From an uncultured Chromatiaceae bacterium (GTDB lineage Bacteria > Pseudomonadota > Gammaproteobacteria > Enterobacterales > Alteromonadaceae): DNA of 14,240 bases. Position 1 is the stretch's first letter. The number at the start of each line of letters is the position of its first letter. Positions 1 to 7,813 of this stretch are shown one piece after another. The stretch is taken from the NCBI GenBank assembly GCA_946482325.1, contig CAMLRA010000101.1, forward strand, positions 1 to 14,240. The letters are read 5' to 3'. The notes beneath the pieces were generated by a model. The model was not told where the DNA came from, ran no database searches, and worked only from the letters and a program-made list of their open reading frames with translations. Both the position numbers and the translations under genes were made by a program.

Positions 1-55
1 GCCCTAATACCAGCAAAGCAACGACGCCAACAACAACCAGTTCCCAGAAACTCAT
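1..55 (-). CDS. tatB: Sec-independent translocase subunit TatB (N-terminal fragment)
   Basis: Only the first 18 codons lie in the window; the gene continues beyond position 1. The visible peptide starts [18 protein letters not shown], a short N-terminal membrane helix of the TatA/TatB type. TatB normally works with TatC as the receptor for twin-arginine signal peptides in the inner membrane. The ATG overlaps the tatA stop codon by one base (TGATG), which points to translational coupling. The call as TatB rather than a second TatA rests mainly on its place directly behind tatA in a ubi-tat cluster. Nothing of the amphipathic helix or the C-terminal tail can be seen. Confidence 0.8.
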   Translation of the reverse strand, partial: MSFWELVVVGVVALLVLG

Positions 56-348
56 CAGTGTTTATCTTGTACCTGATTTACCGGAGCTGCGTTTGGGGCC
101 GTAGGGGCCTGCGCTGCAGGTTGTGTTGCGGCTGGCTGAGCTGTCACCGCAGCGTCGCGTTTTACTTCGGCCGGAAAGCTTGCATCCTGCTCTGCGGATT
201 CATCCGACTCTTTGATTGAATTACGGAAACCGCGAATTGCAGAGCCGAGATCGTTACCGATATTGCGCAGACGTTTGGTGCCAAACAACAACACAATAAT
301 CACCAGAATGATCAGTAACTGCCAAATACTTACGCCACCAAGACCCAT
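55..348 (-). CDS. tatA: Sec-independent (twin-arginine) translocase subunit TatA
   Basis: TatA oligomers form the variable pore that moves folded proteins with twin-arginine signals across the inner membrane. The 97-residue product shows the family layout. A short hydrophobic helix spans about residues 6-22. The hinge motif FGTKRL follows at 22-27, then an amphipathic helix to about residue 46. The C-terminal tail is acidic, then rich in Ala, Pro and Gln, and probably disordered. The start is supported by AGGAAG eight bases upstream of ATG. The gene follows ubiB after a 100-base gap and overlaps tatB by one base. This matches the ubiE-ubiJ-ubiB-tatABC order of enterobacteria. Length is within the usual 80-100 residue range. 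Confidence 0.93.
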   Translation of the reverse strand: MGLGGVSIWQLLIILVIIVLLFGTKRLRNIGNDLGSAIRGFRNSIKESDESAEQDASFPAEVKRDAAVTAQPAATQPAAQAPTAPNAAPVNQVQDKH

Positions 349-380
349 GATATATGCTTCCTCAGACTAAAAACTGTTCC

Positions 381-409
381 AGTATACGCTTGTTATCTGC
401 CCGAACTCC
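381..409 (-). promoter_or_regulatory. possible weak promoter for tatAB
   Basis: In the 100-base ubiB-tatA gap the minus strand holds TATACT (381-386), a 5/6 match to a -10 box. A poor -35 candidate, TGGAGT, lies 18 bases upstream. A start about 30 bases before tatA would fit. Read-through from ubiB is equally possible, because no clear terminator is seen after ubiB; a run of seven T follows its stop but no strong hairpin precedes it. Confidence 0.28.
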
Positions 410-448
410 ATGCCCGGCGCTGATCCCTGTGCGGATTCTATAAAAAAA

Positions 449-2077
449 TTATGACAATATTGCTTTACCTGCACCAGCGGCACCTAACGCAAAAGCGCCA
501 AGAGCCAATGTTTGCTGGCCGAGCGCCAATAAAACAGTGGCACTGATGATGAGTGCAGCAGCGGCAATCATCAGTTTCAGGCTGCGACCCTGCTGTTGCT
601 GGGTTTGCTGCAGCAGCTGTAATTGTGCCAGTAACAGTTGTTGCGACCGCGGTTGTTGCTGCAGATAGCTATGCAATAAAGTGGGCATTTCCGGCAGTTT
701 TTCTGCCCAGAACGGCAGGTTTTCTCTAATTTGCCGCAGCATAGCCCAAGGGCCCATTTGCTGTTTCACCCAGTTTTCCAGAAACGGCTTGGCGGTTTTC
801 CACAAGTCGAGCTGTGGATATAACTGTCGGCCTAAGCCTTCAATATATAACAAGGTTTTTTGCAGCAACACCAGCTGAGGCTGCACCTGCATATTAAAGC
901 GGCGCGCAGTATTAAACAGGTTCATCAACACCTGGCCAAATGAAATTTCGGCCAGCGGTTTTTGAAAAATCGGTTCGCAGACAGTGCGGATTGCGCTTTC
1001 AAATTCTTCAATCGAGGTGTCCGCTGGTACCCAGCCGGAATCGACGTGCAATTCAGCCACTTTGCGATAATCCCGGTTAAAAAAGGCAACAAAATTCTCA
1101 GCGAGGTAACGTTTATCTTCCCGGTTCAGCGTGCCGACAATGCCACAATCGATACCGATGTATTGCGGATTATGTGGTTTGTCCGGCGCGACGAAGATGT
1201 TGCCCGGGTGCATATCGGCATGGAAAAAGCTGTCGCGGAACACCTGGGTGAAAAACACTTCAACGCCGCGTTTGGCCAGCAATTCCATGTCGGTGCCGTT
1301 GGCAATCAGCCGCTCAGTATCCGACACCGGAATACCGTAGATGCGTTCCATCACCATGACATTTTTCCGGCTATAGTCGCTGTAAACAAAGGGAATATAC
1401 AGCGACTCGGAGCCTTCGAAGTTGCGGCGCAGCTGGATAGCATTGGCGGCTTCGCGTTGCAAATCCAGTTCGTCGAGAATGGTTTTGCGGTACTCCGCGA
1501 CGACTTCGCGCGGTCGTAGCCGTTTGCCGTCCGGCAAAAACCGGGCAGCGGCGATGGCCAGGTCGGCCATCAGCTCCAGGTCGGCATGAATTTGTTGCTC
1601 AATATCCGGTCTGATCACTTTAATCACGACTTCCGGCGCTGAACCATCGGCCAAACGCAAGCGTGCGGTATGGACCTGCGCGATGGAAGCCGACGCCAGC
1701 GGTGTCACGGCAAACTCGCTGAATAATTCGTTGATGTCACTGAGGCCTAGCGCCTGCTCAATCAACTGCTGTGCCCGATGGCCGTCAAAAGGTGCCACTT
1801 TATCCTGCAGTTTAGCCAGCTCGTCTGCCAGCTCTGGTGGGAACAAATCGCGCCGGGTCGACAACATCTGGCCAAATTTGACCCAGACCGGACCGAGGCT
1901 TTGCAGCGCCAGCCGCAACCGGATGCCCGGACTTTGTTGCGGATGGCGGTTTCGCAGCCAGAACAGGACTATGCGCAGGGGGCCAAGCCACCAAGGACGC
2001 CACTGCGTTGGGATCAGCTCATCGAGGCCGCGCTGCAATAAGGTTTTAATGATTTGATAAAAACGGCTGATACTCAT
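449..2077 (-). CDS. ubiB: UbiB, atypical kinase/ATPase needed for ubiquinone biosynthesis
   Basis: UbiB belongs to the ABC1/ADCK/COQ8 family of protein-kinase-like ATPases that support ubiquinone synthesis at the inner membrane, probably by helping extract or present lipid intermediates. The 542-residue length is close to the E. coli protein. The family hallmark KFGQ is at 67-70 and the Ala-rich nucleotide loop ASIAQVH at 130-136. The invariant Lys is K153 in VIKV. The catalytic-type loop HADMHPGN is at 286-293 and the metal-binding DCG (in place of DFG) at 310-312. Two hydrophobic helices close the protein, about residues 502-540, as expected for membrane anchoring. Its ATG overlaps the ubiJ stop by four bases (ATGA), so the two genes are probably translationally coupled. 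Confidence 0.96.
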   Translation of the reverse strand: MSISRFYQIIKTLLQRGLDELIPTQWRPWWLGPLRIVLFWLRNRHPQQSPGIRLRLALQSLGPVWVKFGQMLSTRRDLFPPELADELAKLQDKVAPFDGHRAQQLIEQALGLSDINELFSEFAVTPLASASIAQVHTARLRLADGSAPEVVIKVIRPDIEQQIHADLELMADLAIAAARFLPDGKRLRPREVVAEYRKTILDELDLQREAANAIQLRRNFEGSESLYIPFVYSDYSRKNVMVMERIYGIPVSDTERLIANGTDMELLAKRGVEVFFTQVFRDSFFHADMHPGNIFVAPDKPHNPQYIGIDCGIVGTLNREDKRYLAENFVAFFNRDYRKVAELHVDSGWVPADTSIEEFESAIRTVCEPIFQKPLAEISFGQVLMNLFNTARRFNMQVQPQLVLLQKTLLYIEGLGRQLYPQLDLWKTAKPFLENWVKQQMGPWAMLRQIRENLPFWAEKLPEMPTLLHSYLQQQPRSQQLLLAQLQLLQQTQQQQGRSLKLMIAAAALIISATVLLALGQQTLALGAFALGAAGAGKAILS

Positions 2078-2703
2078 GCGAAGGCCTGTGACTGCGAAAG
2101 CAGGCCAGCAAGCTGGCGTTGTAAAAGTTCGGTGCGGGCGGCGACAGCACTGACATCCTGACTGAATTGCTGCACTTCTGCGGCGACCGGTGTCAGCCGC
2201 AATTCGTCTTGCACCAGTTCGCGCAAGCTATGCTCACTTTGCTGCAGATATTGGCGGATTCTGTGCTGCAGCAACTGGATGCCGCCAGCGACTTTATGCG
2301 CCGCCGCGTCGCCAAGATAAACAGATAAACGTTCCTGCCAATCCGGGTTCAGCTGCTGAAAAAACTGCGAGAACTGTTGCAGTGTTTGCAGGTCGCCATC
2401 GATTTGCAGTTTGTCTTCACGGATTAGGCGAGTCAGCTGGCTTGGGTCAGTGAGTTGCTGCAAGGCCGACAAGTCGGCGCTGATACTGCAATCGACCGGC
2501 TCATCATGGCTGTTCAGCCAGATGCCGTTTTGCTGCGCCGTGAATACCAGTCGCAGCGGAATACCCCGTAGCCGCACCGCAAACTGTTTGCCCTGCAGCC
2601 GGTGCAGCCGCGACTGCGCATCCGGGTCCATGCCAATCAATGGGTTCAGCACTTGTTCCGCGACAGTGCACAATAAGCCGGGCAGCAACAGTTTCAGCAT
2701 CAT
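2074..2703 (-). CDS. ubiJ: UbiJ, SCP2-domain accessory factor of ubiquinone biosynthesis
   Basis: UbiJ is a lipid-binding accessory protein of the aerobic ubiquinone biosynthesis complex, where it is thought to hold polyprenylated intermediates for the hydroxylases and methylases. About residues 15-115 look like an SCP2 (sterol carrier) fold, including [14 protein letters not shown] and the pattern [15 protein letters not shown], which matches the E. coli protein in style. The C-terminal 45 residues are predicted coiled coil. I chose the ATG at 2703, giving 209 residues. The next ATG at 2700 has better spacing to a GAG six bases upstream and may be the true start. A longer reading from 2742 would overlap ubiE by 32 bases and is less likely. 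The gene sits 7 bases behind ubiE and overlaps ubiB. Confidence 0.9.
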   Translation of the reverse strand: MMLKLLLPGLLCTVAEQVLNPLIGMDPDAQSRLHRLQGKQFAVRLRGIPLRLVFTAQQNGIWLNSHDEPVDCSISADLSALQQLTDPSQLTRLIREDKLQIDGDLQTLQQFSQFFQQLNPDWQERLSVYLGDAAAHKVAGGIQLLQHRIRQYLQQSEHSLRELVQDELRLTPVAAEVQQFSQDVSAVAARTELLQRQLAGLLSQSQAFA

Positions 2704-2710
2704 CAGCTCG

Positions 2711-3478
2711 TCAGAATTTATAACCGCGGTGCAGGGCGACAATGCCCCCGGTCAGGTTGTGATAGCTGGTTTCAGCGAAACCGGCCTGCTGCATCATCTG
2801 TTTCAGCGTGTCCTGGTCCGGGTGCATGCGGATAGACTCCGCAAGATACTGATAGGATTCGCGGTCATTGGCAACCAGCTGGCCCATCGCCGGTAACAGC
2901 TTAAAAGAATACAGGTCGTACACTTTGCTGAGCCATGCTTCGGTCGGTTTGGAAAACTCCAGCACCAGTAAACGACCACCGGGTTTCAGTACACGGAACA
3001 TTGACCGCAATGCCGCGTCTTTGTCGGTCACGTTGCGCAGGCCAAATGCGATGGTGATGATGTCAAAACTATTGTCGGCAAAAGGTAAGGCTTCCGCGTT
3101 TGCCTGTACGTAACTGATGTTATTCACCAGGCCTAAGTCACGTAGCTTGTCTTTGCCGACGTTCAGCATCGATGCGTTGATATCGGCCAAAATCACCTGG
3201 CCGGTCGGACCGACCCGACGAGAGAACAGGGCGGTCAGGTCGCCGGTGCCGCCGGCTAAGTCCAGCACTTTCTGGCCGGGGCGGACACCGCTGCAATCGA
3301 TGGTAAAGCGTTTCCACAGGCGGTGGATGCCGAGTGACATCAGGTCATTCATCACGTCATATTTGGCCGCGACACTGTGAAATACATTGGCAACCATCGA
3401 CACTTTTTCGTCACGGGCAACAGTTTTAAAACCAAAATGGGTACTGTCTTGCGTGCCGGAATGCTGTTGTTCGGACAT
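2711..3478 (-). CDS. ubiE: UbiE, ubiquinone/menaquinone C-methyltransferase
   Basis: UbiE is the S-adenosylmethionine-dependent C-methyltransferase that acts on the benzoquinol ring in ubiquinone synthesis and on demethylmenaquinol in menaquinone synthesis. The 255-residue product matches the E. coli length. The N-terminal family signature covers GFKTV (16-20) and [20 protein letters not shown] (36-55). SAM-binding motif I is [11 protein letters not shown] at 72-82, with the acidic motif II residue in ADIN near 98-101. The post-motif region AFGLRNV is near 144-150, and [14 protein letters not shown] follows. The start has AAGG eight bases upstream. ubiE is the first gene of the ubiE-ubiJ-ubiB cluster and a likely promoter lies just before it. 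Confidence 0.97.
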   Translation of the reverse strand: MSEQQHSGTQDSTHFGFKTVARDEKVSMVANVFHSVAAKYDVMNDLMSLGIHRLWKRFTIDCSGVRPGQKVLDLAGGTGDLTALFSRRVGPTGQVILADINASMLNVGKDKLRDLGLVNNISYVQANAEALPFADNSFDIITIAFGLRNVTDKDAALRSMFRVLKPGGRLLVLEFSKPTEAWLSKVYDLYSFKLLPAMGQLVANDRESYQYLAESIRMHPDQDTLKQMMQQAGFAETSYHNLTGGIVALHRGYKF

Positions 3479-3510
3479 GAAATAACCTTAGCCAGAAAGA
3501 ATGTGGCGCT

Positions 3511-3539
3511 AGTGTAAAAGATCCCACTGCAGACTCCAA
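3511..3539 (-). promoter_or_regulatory. probable sigma70 promoter of the ubiE-ubiJ-ubiB operon
   Basis: On the minus strand TTGGAG (3534-3539) and TACACT (3511-3516) are separated by 17 bases. The match is moderate (3/6 and 4/6), but spacing and position are right, in the 75-base gap before ubiE. Transcription would begin about 25 bases before the ubiE ATG. Confidence 0.45.
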
Positions 3540-3553
3540 CCGAAAGCGGTGGA

Positions 3554-4636
3554 TCAATTGTCGCGGATCAAATCGAATGTCGCAGATACGACGATGTTAC
3601 CGTTGACGATCAGGTGTAGCTGATGGGCGCCGCCATAATGCCGGCGGGTCGTCAGGTCGCTGAAACGATAGAACTTTTGTAGTTCCAGGGTGCCGGGACC
3701 GGCTTCCCGCTGCAGCCACTGGAACACTTTGTGTCTTTTACTGCCGTTTTTCGAAGCAAAATCAATCGCATATTCAACCCGCAGCGGTGCCGGACCATCA
3801 TGCAGCTTGAGCTGTGCACTAAATTGCAGCACCTCGCCATAATGTAGCTGCTGCTGTGCCAGCGTCAGCGAAGCATCCAGCACTCGGGTATTACAGCCAA
3901 ATAACTGCAGCGCCTGTGGATGGCGCTGTTTTAACAGCCCACGCAGCGCATGTTTCAGGATCCAGTTGGTGTGACGGTGTTGACCATGCCATTGCTGCGC
4001 CAGCTGCAGCACCAGGTCGGGGTGGTCTTTGCTGATATCGTTCAGATTGTTGGCGACACTACGCCGGACATAATCTTCCGGGTCTTGGTTCAGGCGTTGT
4101 AACAGCGGAAACAACGGGCTTGGGTCGGCAATAAATTGCGGCAGCTTCTGCCCCCAGGGCAGGCGGGGCCGGCAGCCTTCGGAGGCGAGCCGGCGCAGAT
4201 GTACATTATCCGAACCGGCCCATTGCTGCAGTTGTTGCAGGCTTTGCTCCGGGTAGCGCTGCAGGAAAGGCCGGATGGCAAATTCCGCAGTCGAGTAACA
4301 GGTGAAATGCGCCAGCGCCTGCATTGAGGTGGCAAAATCATCGAGGCCAAACTGCTCGACGATGTCCGGAAAGATAAAACCCGGCAAGCCACGGATTTCG
4401 CTGCTGACCGGTTTGAGTACCTCGCAGCATTCGGCAAAAGGCAAATCCAGCTGCTGATACAAAGTGGTGGCGATGCGACGCACCCGTTGCTTCAGGCTCA
4501 GTTCGGCATAGGCAGAGTCCCAAAGCGTATGAATAAAAATATCGGCGGCGAAACGCGGGTGTTGCTGACTGACGGCAACCGCCAGTCGCTGTAACAAGGG
4601 GAAATCTAACAAATCTTTTAGCAGCGGTGCGCTCAT
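3554..4636 (-). CDS. DNA alkylation repair protein, AlkC-like glycosylase with HEAT-like repeats and C-terminal Ig-like domain
   Basis: The 360-residue protein resembles AlkC of the AlkC/AlkD superfamily: DNA glycosylases built of HEAT-like repeats that remove N3- or N7-alkylated bases without flipping them out. Residues 1-245 are helical repeats. They include ASEGCRPRLPWG (151-162), VRRSVANNLNDISKD (190-204) and WILKHALRGLLK (225-236), which are typical of this family. E153 and D200 sit in these motifs and are candidates for active-site carboxylates; that assignment is inference. From about residue 253 to the end the pattern becomes beta-rich, with short strands such as VLQFSAQLKL and LHLIVNGNIVVSATFDL. 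This fits the Ig-like domain found in one AlkC subgroup. The gene starts 9 bases after the GGDEF gene, with no strong ribosome site of its own, so co-translation is likely. Confidence 0.85.
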   Translation of the reverse strand: MSAPLLKDLLDFPLLQRLAVAVSQQHPRFAADIFIHTLWDSAYAELSLKQRVRRIATTLYQQLDLPFAECCEVLKPVSSEIRGLPGFIFPDIVEQFGLDDFATSMQALAHFTCYSTAEFAIRPFLQRYPEQSLQQLQQWAGSDNVHLRRLASEGCRPRLPWGQKLPQFIADPSPLFPLLQRLNQDPEDYVRRSVANNLNDISKDHPDLVLQLAQQWHGQHRHTNWILKHALRGLLKQRHPQALQLFGCNTRVLDASLTLAQQQLHYGEVLQFSAQLKLHDGPAPLRVEYAIDFASKNGSKRHKVFQWLQREAGPGTLELQKFYRFSDLTTRRHYGGAHQLHLIVNGNIVVSATFDLIRDN

Positions 4637-4645
4637 GCGGCGGTT

Positions 4646-5662
4646 TTACAGCATCGCTTCAGTGGCAACCTGATTGCGGCCACGCTTTTTCGCGACGCTC
4701 AGCACCTGATTGGAGCGGGCCAAGAACTGGTGCCAGTTTTCCTGGGCCTGATATAAGGCAACACCCAGCGAAATTGTCACTTTCGGCAGCGCTTTTTTAC
4801 TGCGTGATGACACAAAGCGCAGTTTCTCTACACCACGGCGCACTTGCTCGGCTATTTCACTGGCGGTGCGCAGGTCGACATCCGGCAGCAGAATCAGGAA
4901 TTCTTCACCACCGGCCCGGACCGGTAGCCCGCTTTCCTGTACATAAGCACTAATTTTCTTCGCTACTTTGGACAGGATGACATCACCGATGTTGTAACCG
5001 TAATCCTGATTAAATTGCTTGAAGTGGTCGAGATCGACGGCGATGGCAGCGATCCGGCGGTGCGGGTTTTCTGCCAGCCATTGGTCGATATGTTCCTGCA
5101 TGGCCAGCCGGTTGTAGAGGCCAGTTAAGGCATCGACATGACGTTCGCGTTTTAGTTGTTCGAGCTCGGCGCGTAATTGATAACTTTGCTCGTTGGATTT
5201 CAGCAACTGATCCCGCAATTTTTGCTGACTGGCTTTGAGGTCGTAGGTAGCAGACAAGATGCGATTGATAGTTTCGCGAGCCTGCACCGGTGTCTCAGTT
5301 TTTAACGAGACCAGGCTGTGGTCAAGCACATCGATATAGTCGTGAATGGCTTCACCGGCCTGTTCAGACTGCTGATTCAGCGCGTTGACCATCTTATAGA
5401 CCGAGGCAATCATGGCTTCGTTTTGCCGGCCAGTTGGCACTATGTAGTTGCTGTACAGTTCCGTCATGACAAAATCGTCAAACGGAATGCGGGCGGTCAG
5501 CTTATCTTCGATGGCCTGACAAAGCTCAGCAATCACGCCGCTGATATATTCATAAGCGACAGTGAAGTTTACCGGGTGGGCGGCCAAACGATGCCGCTGC
5601 AGGAAGGCAATGGCTAACGCCGCCTTCTCGCTGGCTTGCTCGATTGAATCCTGATACATCAT
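4646..5662 (-). CDS. diguanylate cyclase, GGEEF type, with helical N-terminal domain
   Basis: The C-terminal half (about 170-335) is a GGDEF domain that should make cyclic di-GMP from two GTP. It has DALTGLYNR (177-185), AVDLDHFKQF (208-217) with metal-binding D210, and the active-site loop AGGEEF (250-255). VAKKRGRN (323-330) closes the domain. The loop is the active GGEEF variant. The inhibitory I-site RxxD, expected five residues before GGEEF, reads QESG here, so product inhibition at that site is probably absent. Residues 1-165 have no membrane segment. They form a helical domain with HPVNFTVAYEYISG (29-42), seen in many gammaproteobacterial cyclases but of unknown ligand, followed by a coiled coil to about 173. 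Two ATG codons (5662, 5659) compete; GGAG lies 11 bases before the first. The alkylation repair gene follows after 9 bases. Confidence 0.92.
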   Translation of the reverse strand: MMYQDSIEQASEKAALAIAFLQRHRLAAHPVNFTVAYEYISGVIAELCQAIEDKLTARIPFDDFVMTELYSNYIVPTGRQNEAMIASVYKMVNALNQQSEQAGEAIHDYIDVLDHSLVSLKTETPVQARETINRILSATYDLKASQQKLRDQLLKSNEQSYQLRAELEQLKRERHVDALTGLYNRLAMQEHIDQWLAENPHRRIAAIAVDLDHFKQFNQDYGYNIGDVILSKVAKKISAYVQESGLPVRAGGEEFLILLPDVDLRTASEIAEQVRRGVEKLRFVSSRSKKALPKVTISLGVALYQAQENWHQFLARSNQVLSVAKKRGRNQVATEAML

Positions 5663-5994
5663 GCCAAGTAAAACTCCAATGGATACTGCATAGACTTAGC
5701 GTAACTTAAGGCAGATATGTTACGGAAAAGCCATGCCAACGCAAGCGCACACGAGAAATTCCAACGCTGTCACACCTAAAATAACGGGACAACCTGCAGC
5801 CGCCAAGCCTTTTTTGCGACTATAAAGGATTTTTTTCAGATTATTCAGGTGTTTGTCTGAACATGCTGCTATCGGTTACTGAGCTGACGCATAAAATCCG
5901 CTCAATAAGCAAAAATCTAAGCTGGTTAGCAACTGAACGACGTGCAGAATTGTATACAATCAGTGCTGTCATATAGCCATTTGGATTGCCGGAA
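5663..5994. other. 332-base divergent intergenic region between the GGDEF gene and the DUF885 lipoprotein gene
   Basis: This gap must hold promoters for both flanking genes. On the plus strand it contains a possible promoter and a perfect 12-base palindrome close to the lipoprotein gene (listed separately). It also holds two T-rich runs around 5809-5836 without convincing hairpins, and a 37-codon open frame at 5863-5976. On the minus strand I see only weak promoter candidates before the cyclase gene, for example TTGGCA about 16 bases from TATCTG. No riboswitch, tRNA or repeat array is recognised. Confidence 0.6.
5933..5960 (+). promoter_or_regulatory. possible promoter of the DUF885 lipoprotein gene with overlapping palindromic operator
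   Basis: TACAAT (5955-5960) is a 5/6 match to the -10 box, with a weak -35 CTGAAC (5933-5938) 16 bases upstream. The -10 box is the right half of a perfect palindrome, ATTGTATACAAT (5949-5960). A dimeric repressor bound there would block the promoter. Which regulator, if any, is not known. Confidence 0.4.
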
Positions 5995-7722
5995 ATGAAA
6001 CAAAAATTATTGGTTTCGCTGTGTTGTGCTGCTTTGATGGCCTGCGCGCAGCAACCAGCCTCTACGCCCGCTGATTTTGATCGCTTCGCTAACGACTGGT
6101 GGCAGCGTGTTGAAAAGGTCCAGAGTAATACGAAGTCAGGTTTGCCCGATATGTCGGCGGCAGCCCTGGATAAAGCGCAGCAACAACGTTTGGCTTTGCT
6201 GGCGGAGTTGAATAAAACCAATCTCAGTGGTTTGTCTGAACAACAAAAAATAAACTTTGCGATTTTACAGTACCGTTTACAGAACGACATTGACGAGTAC
6301 CGGTTTGGCGCCCATTACATGCCGTTGACGGCTGAATCCGGTTTCCACAGCGATGTGTTATTTATGCTGAATATGTCGTCAGTAAAAACTGAAAAAGACC
6401 TGCAGACTTATCTGGAAAAACTGACTGCGTTGCCACTTTATATGCAACAGCAAATGGAATGGATGCGTCAGGGGTTGGCCAAAGGCTATACCCAACCTAA
6501 AGCTGTGTTGGCCGGCTATGAAGACAGTATTAAATCCTTTATCAGTACAGACCCGGAAAAAAGTCCATTTTACCGGCCGCTACTGAAACAACCGGCCGGC
6601 ATTGAGCCCGCGCGCTGGCAAGCCCTGCAGCAACAGGCCAGTGCGTTGATCAGTCAGCAGATCACGCCGGTGTATCAGCAATACCTCGATTTCTTCACAA
6701 CCCAATATGTTCCGGGTGCACGGGACAATATTGCGGCTGTAGCCTTACCGGATGGCGCCGCTTATTACCAGAATCGTCTGGAGCACTACACGACGTTAAA
6801 AATGACGCCACAACAGGTGCATCAGATTGGTCTGCAGGAAGTCGCGCGGATCCGCGCCGAAATGCAGCAAGTGATTCAGCAAACCGGTTTTAAAGGCAGT
6901 TTTGCTGAATTTGTCCAGTTCCTGCGCACTGATCCGCAGTTTTATGTGACAAAACCAGAGCAACTGCTGAAAGAAGCGGCTTATCTGTCGAAAAAAATCG
7001 ACGCGCAATTGCCGAAATTGTTTAAAACACTGCCGAGAACGCCTTATGGTGTTGAACCGGTGCCGGCGGAAATAGCACCTAAATACACCACAGGCCGGTA
7101 TGCTGGCGGCCGCGCGGCCGGCGAACCAGGGTTTTACTGGGTCAATACTTATGCGCTGGACCGCCGTCCTTTGTATGAGCTGGAGGCCCTGACCCTGCAC
7201 GAAGCAGTGCCGGGGCACCATCTGCAAGTTGCGCTGGCCAATGAGCAGGAAAGTCTGCCGGTATACCGCCGCAGTTTTTATACCTCAGCCTTTGGTGAAG
7301 GCTGGGGACTTTATTCTGAGTATCTCGGTCTTGAAGTAGGTTTTTATACAGACCCCTATAGCAATTTTGGTCGCCTGACTTATGAAATGTGGCGGGCCGG
7401 TCGTCTGGTTGTTGACACCGGGATGCATACCATGGGCTGGAGCCGGCAGCAGGCGATTGATTTCCTCGCGCAGAATACCGCTTTGTCGATGCATAACGTG
7501 ACCACAGAAGTGGACCGCTATATCAGTTGGCCGGCGCAGGCGCTGTCTTACAAACTCGGCGAACTGACCATCAAACGCTTAAGGCAAAAAGCTGAAAAAA
7601 CGCTGGGTGAGAAATTCAACGTGCGTGAATTTCATGATGCGGTATTGTCCAATGGTAGTGTGCCACTGTCAGTGCTGGAACAACAAATCGACCTGTACAT
7701 CGCCCGGGTTCAACGCGGTTAA
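5995..7722 (+). CDS. DUF885 family lipoprotein, putative zinc metallopeptidase
   Basis: The 575-residue product begins with a lipoprotein signal: a basic start, a hydrophobic stretch and the lipobox LMAC with the modified Cys at residue 17. Ala-Gln follows, which favours outer-membrane sorting. The rest matches the DUF885 family, periplasmic proteins that look like gluzincin peptidases but whose substrates are largely unknown. The motif LHEAVPGHHLQ at 401-411 supplies His402, Glu403 and His408/409, and FGEGWGLYSE (433-442) is the second conserved acidic motif. This is a plausible zinc site. The ATG at 5995 is preferred: GGA lies nine bases upstream and it gives a clean signal peptide, whereas the in-frame TTG at 5986 has no ribosome site. 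The gene stands alone and ends in a strong terminator. Confidence 0.88.
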   Translation: MKQKLLVSLCCAALMACAQQPASTPADFDRFANDWWQRVEKVQSNTKSGLPDMSAAALDKAQQQRLALLAELNKTNLSGLSEQQKINFAILQYRLQNDIDEYRFGAHYMPLTAESGFHSDVLFMLNMSSVKTEKDLQTYLEKLTALPLYMQQQMEWMRQGLAKGYTQPKAVLAGYEDSIKSFISTDPEKSPFYRPLLKQPAGIEPARWQALQQQASALISQQITPVYQQYLDFFTTQYVPGARDNIAAVALPDGAAYYQNRLEHYTTLKMTPQQVHQIGLQEVARIRAEMQQVIQQTGFKGSFAEFVQFLRTDPQFYVTKPEQLLKEAAYLSKKIDAQLPKLFKTLPRTPYGVEPVPAEIAPKYTTGRYAGGRAAGEPGFYWVNTYALDRRPLYELEALTLHEAVPGHHLQVALANEQESLPVYRRSFYTSAFGEGWGLYSEYLGLEVGFYTDPYSNFGRLTYEMWRAGRLVVDTGMHTMGWSRQQAIDFLAQNTALSMHNVTTEVDRYISWPAQALSYKLGELTIKRLRQKAEKTLGEKFNVREFHDAVLSNGSVPLSVLEQQIDLYIARVQRG

Positions 7723-7732
7723 ATTGAACAAA

Positions 7733-7766
7733 CTGTTGCTCAGCGCTGGCTGAGCAACAGCCTTTT
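7733..7766 (+). terminator. Rho-independent terminator after the DUF885 gene
   Basis: A perfect 12-base-pair stem, CTGTTGCTCAGC (7733-7744) with GCTGAGCAACAG (7749-7760), closes a GCTG loop. It is followed by CCTTTTATGTT. The stem is strong; the T-run is short (four T). It begins 10 bases after the stop codon. Confidence 0.8.
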
Positions 7767-7813
7767 ATGTTAAATTTCAATAAATTATTGTAATCAGTAT
7801 TTGGGATGTTGCG

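Noticed and set aside
442..448. Seven-T run just after the ubiB stop (minus strand), considered as a terminator
   Set aside because: Only a weak CAATATTG dyad lies upstream; without a real stem it is unlikely to stop transcription before tatA.
962..1519. 185-codon open frame on the plus strand, opposite ubiB
   Set aside because: It is fully antisense to a well-supported ubiB frame, has no ribosome site and its product resembles no protein family; it is a shadow of the codon pattern.
5809..5836. T-rich runs in the intergenic gap, considered as a terminator
   Set aside because: No stable hairpin precedes either run, and no gene ends here on either strand.
5933..5947. SOS-like sequence CTG...CAG before the DUF885 gene
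   Set aside because: The spacer is nine bases, not ten, and is not AT-rich on the left as LexA boxes are.
5841..6290. 149-codon minus-strand frame over the intergenic gap and the DUF885 start
   Set aside because: Two thirds of it lie opposite the DUF885 coding sequence, and the product is Cys- and Ser-rich noise without domain features.
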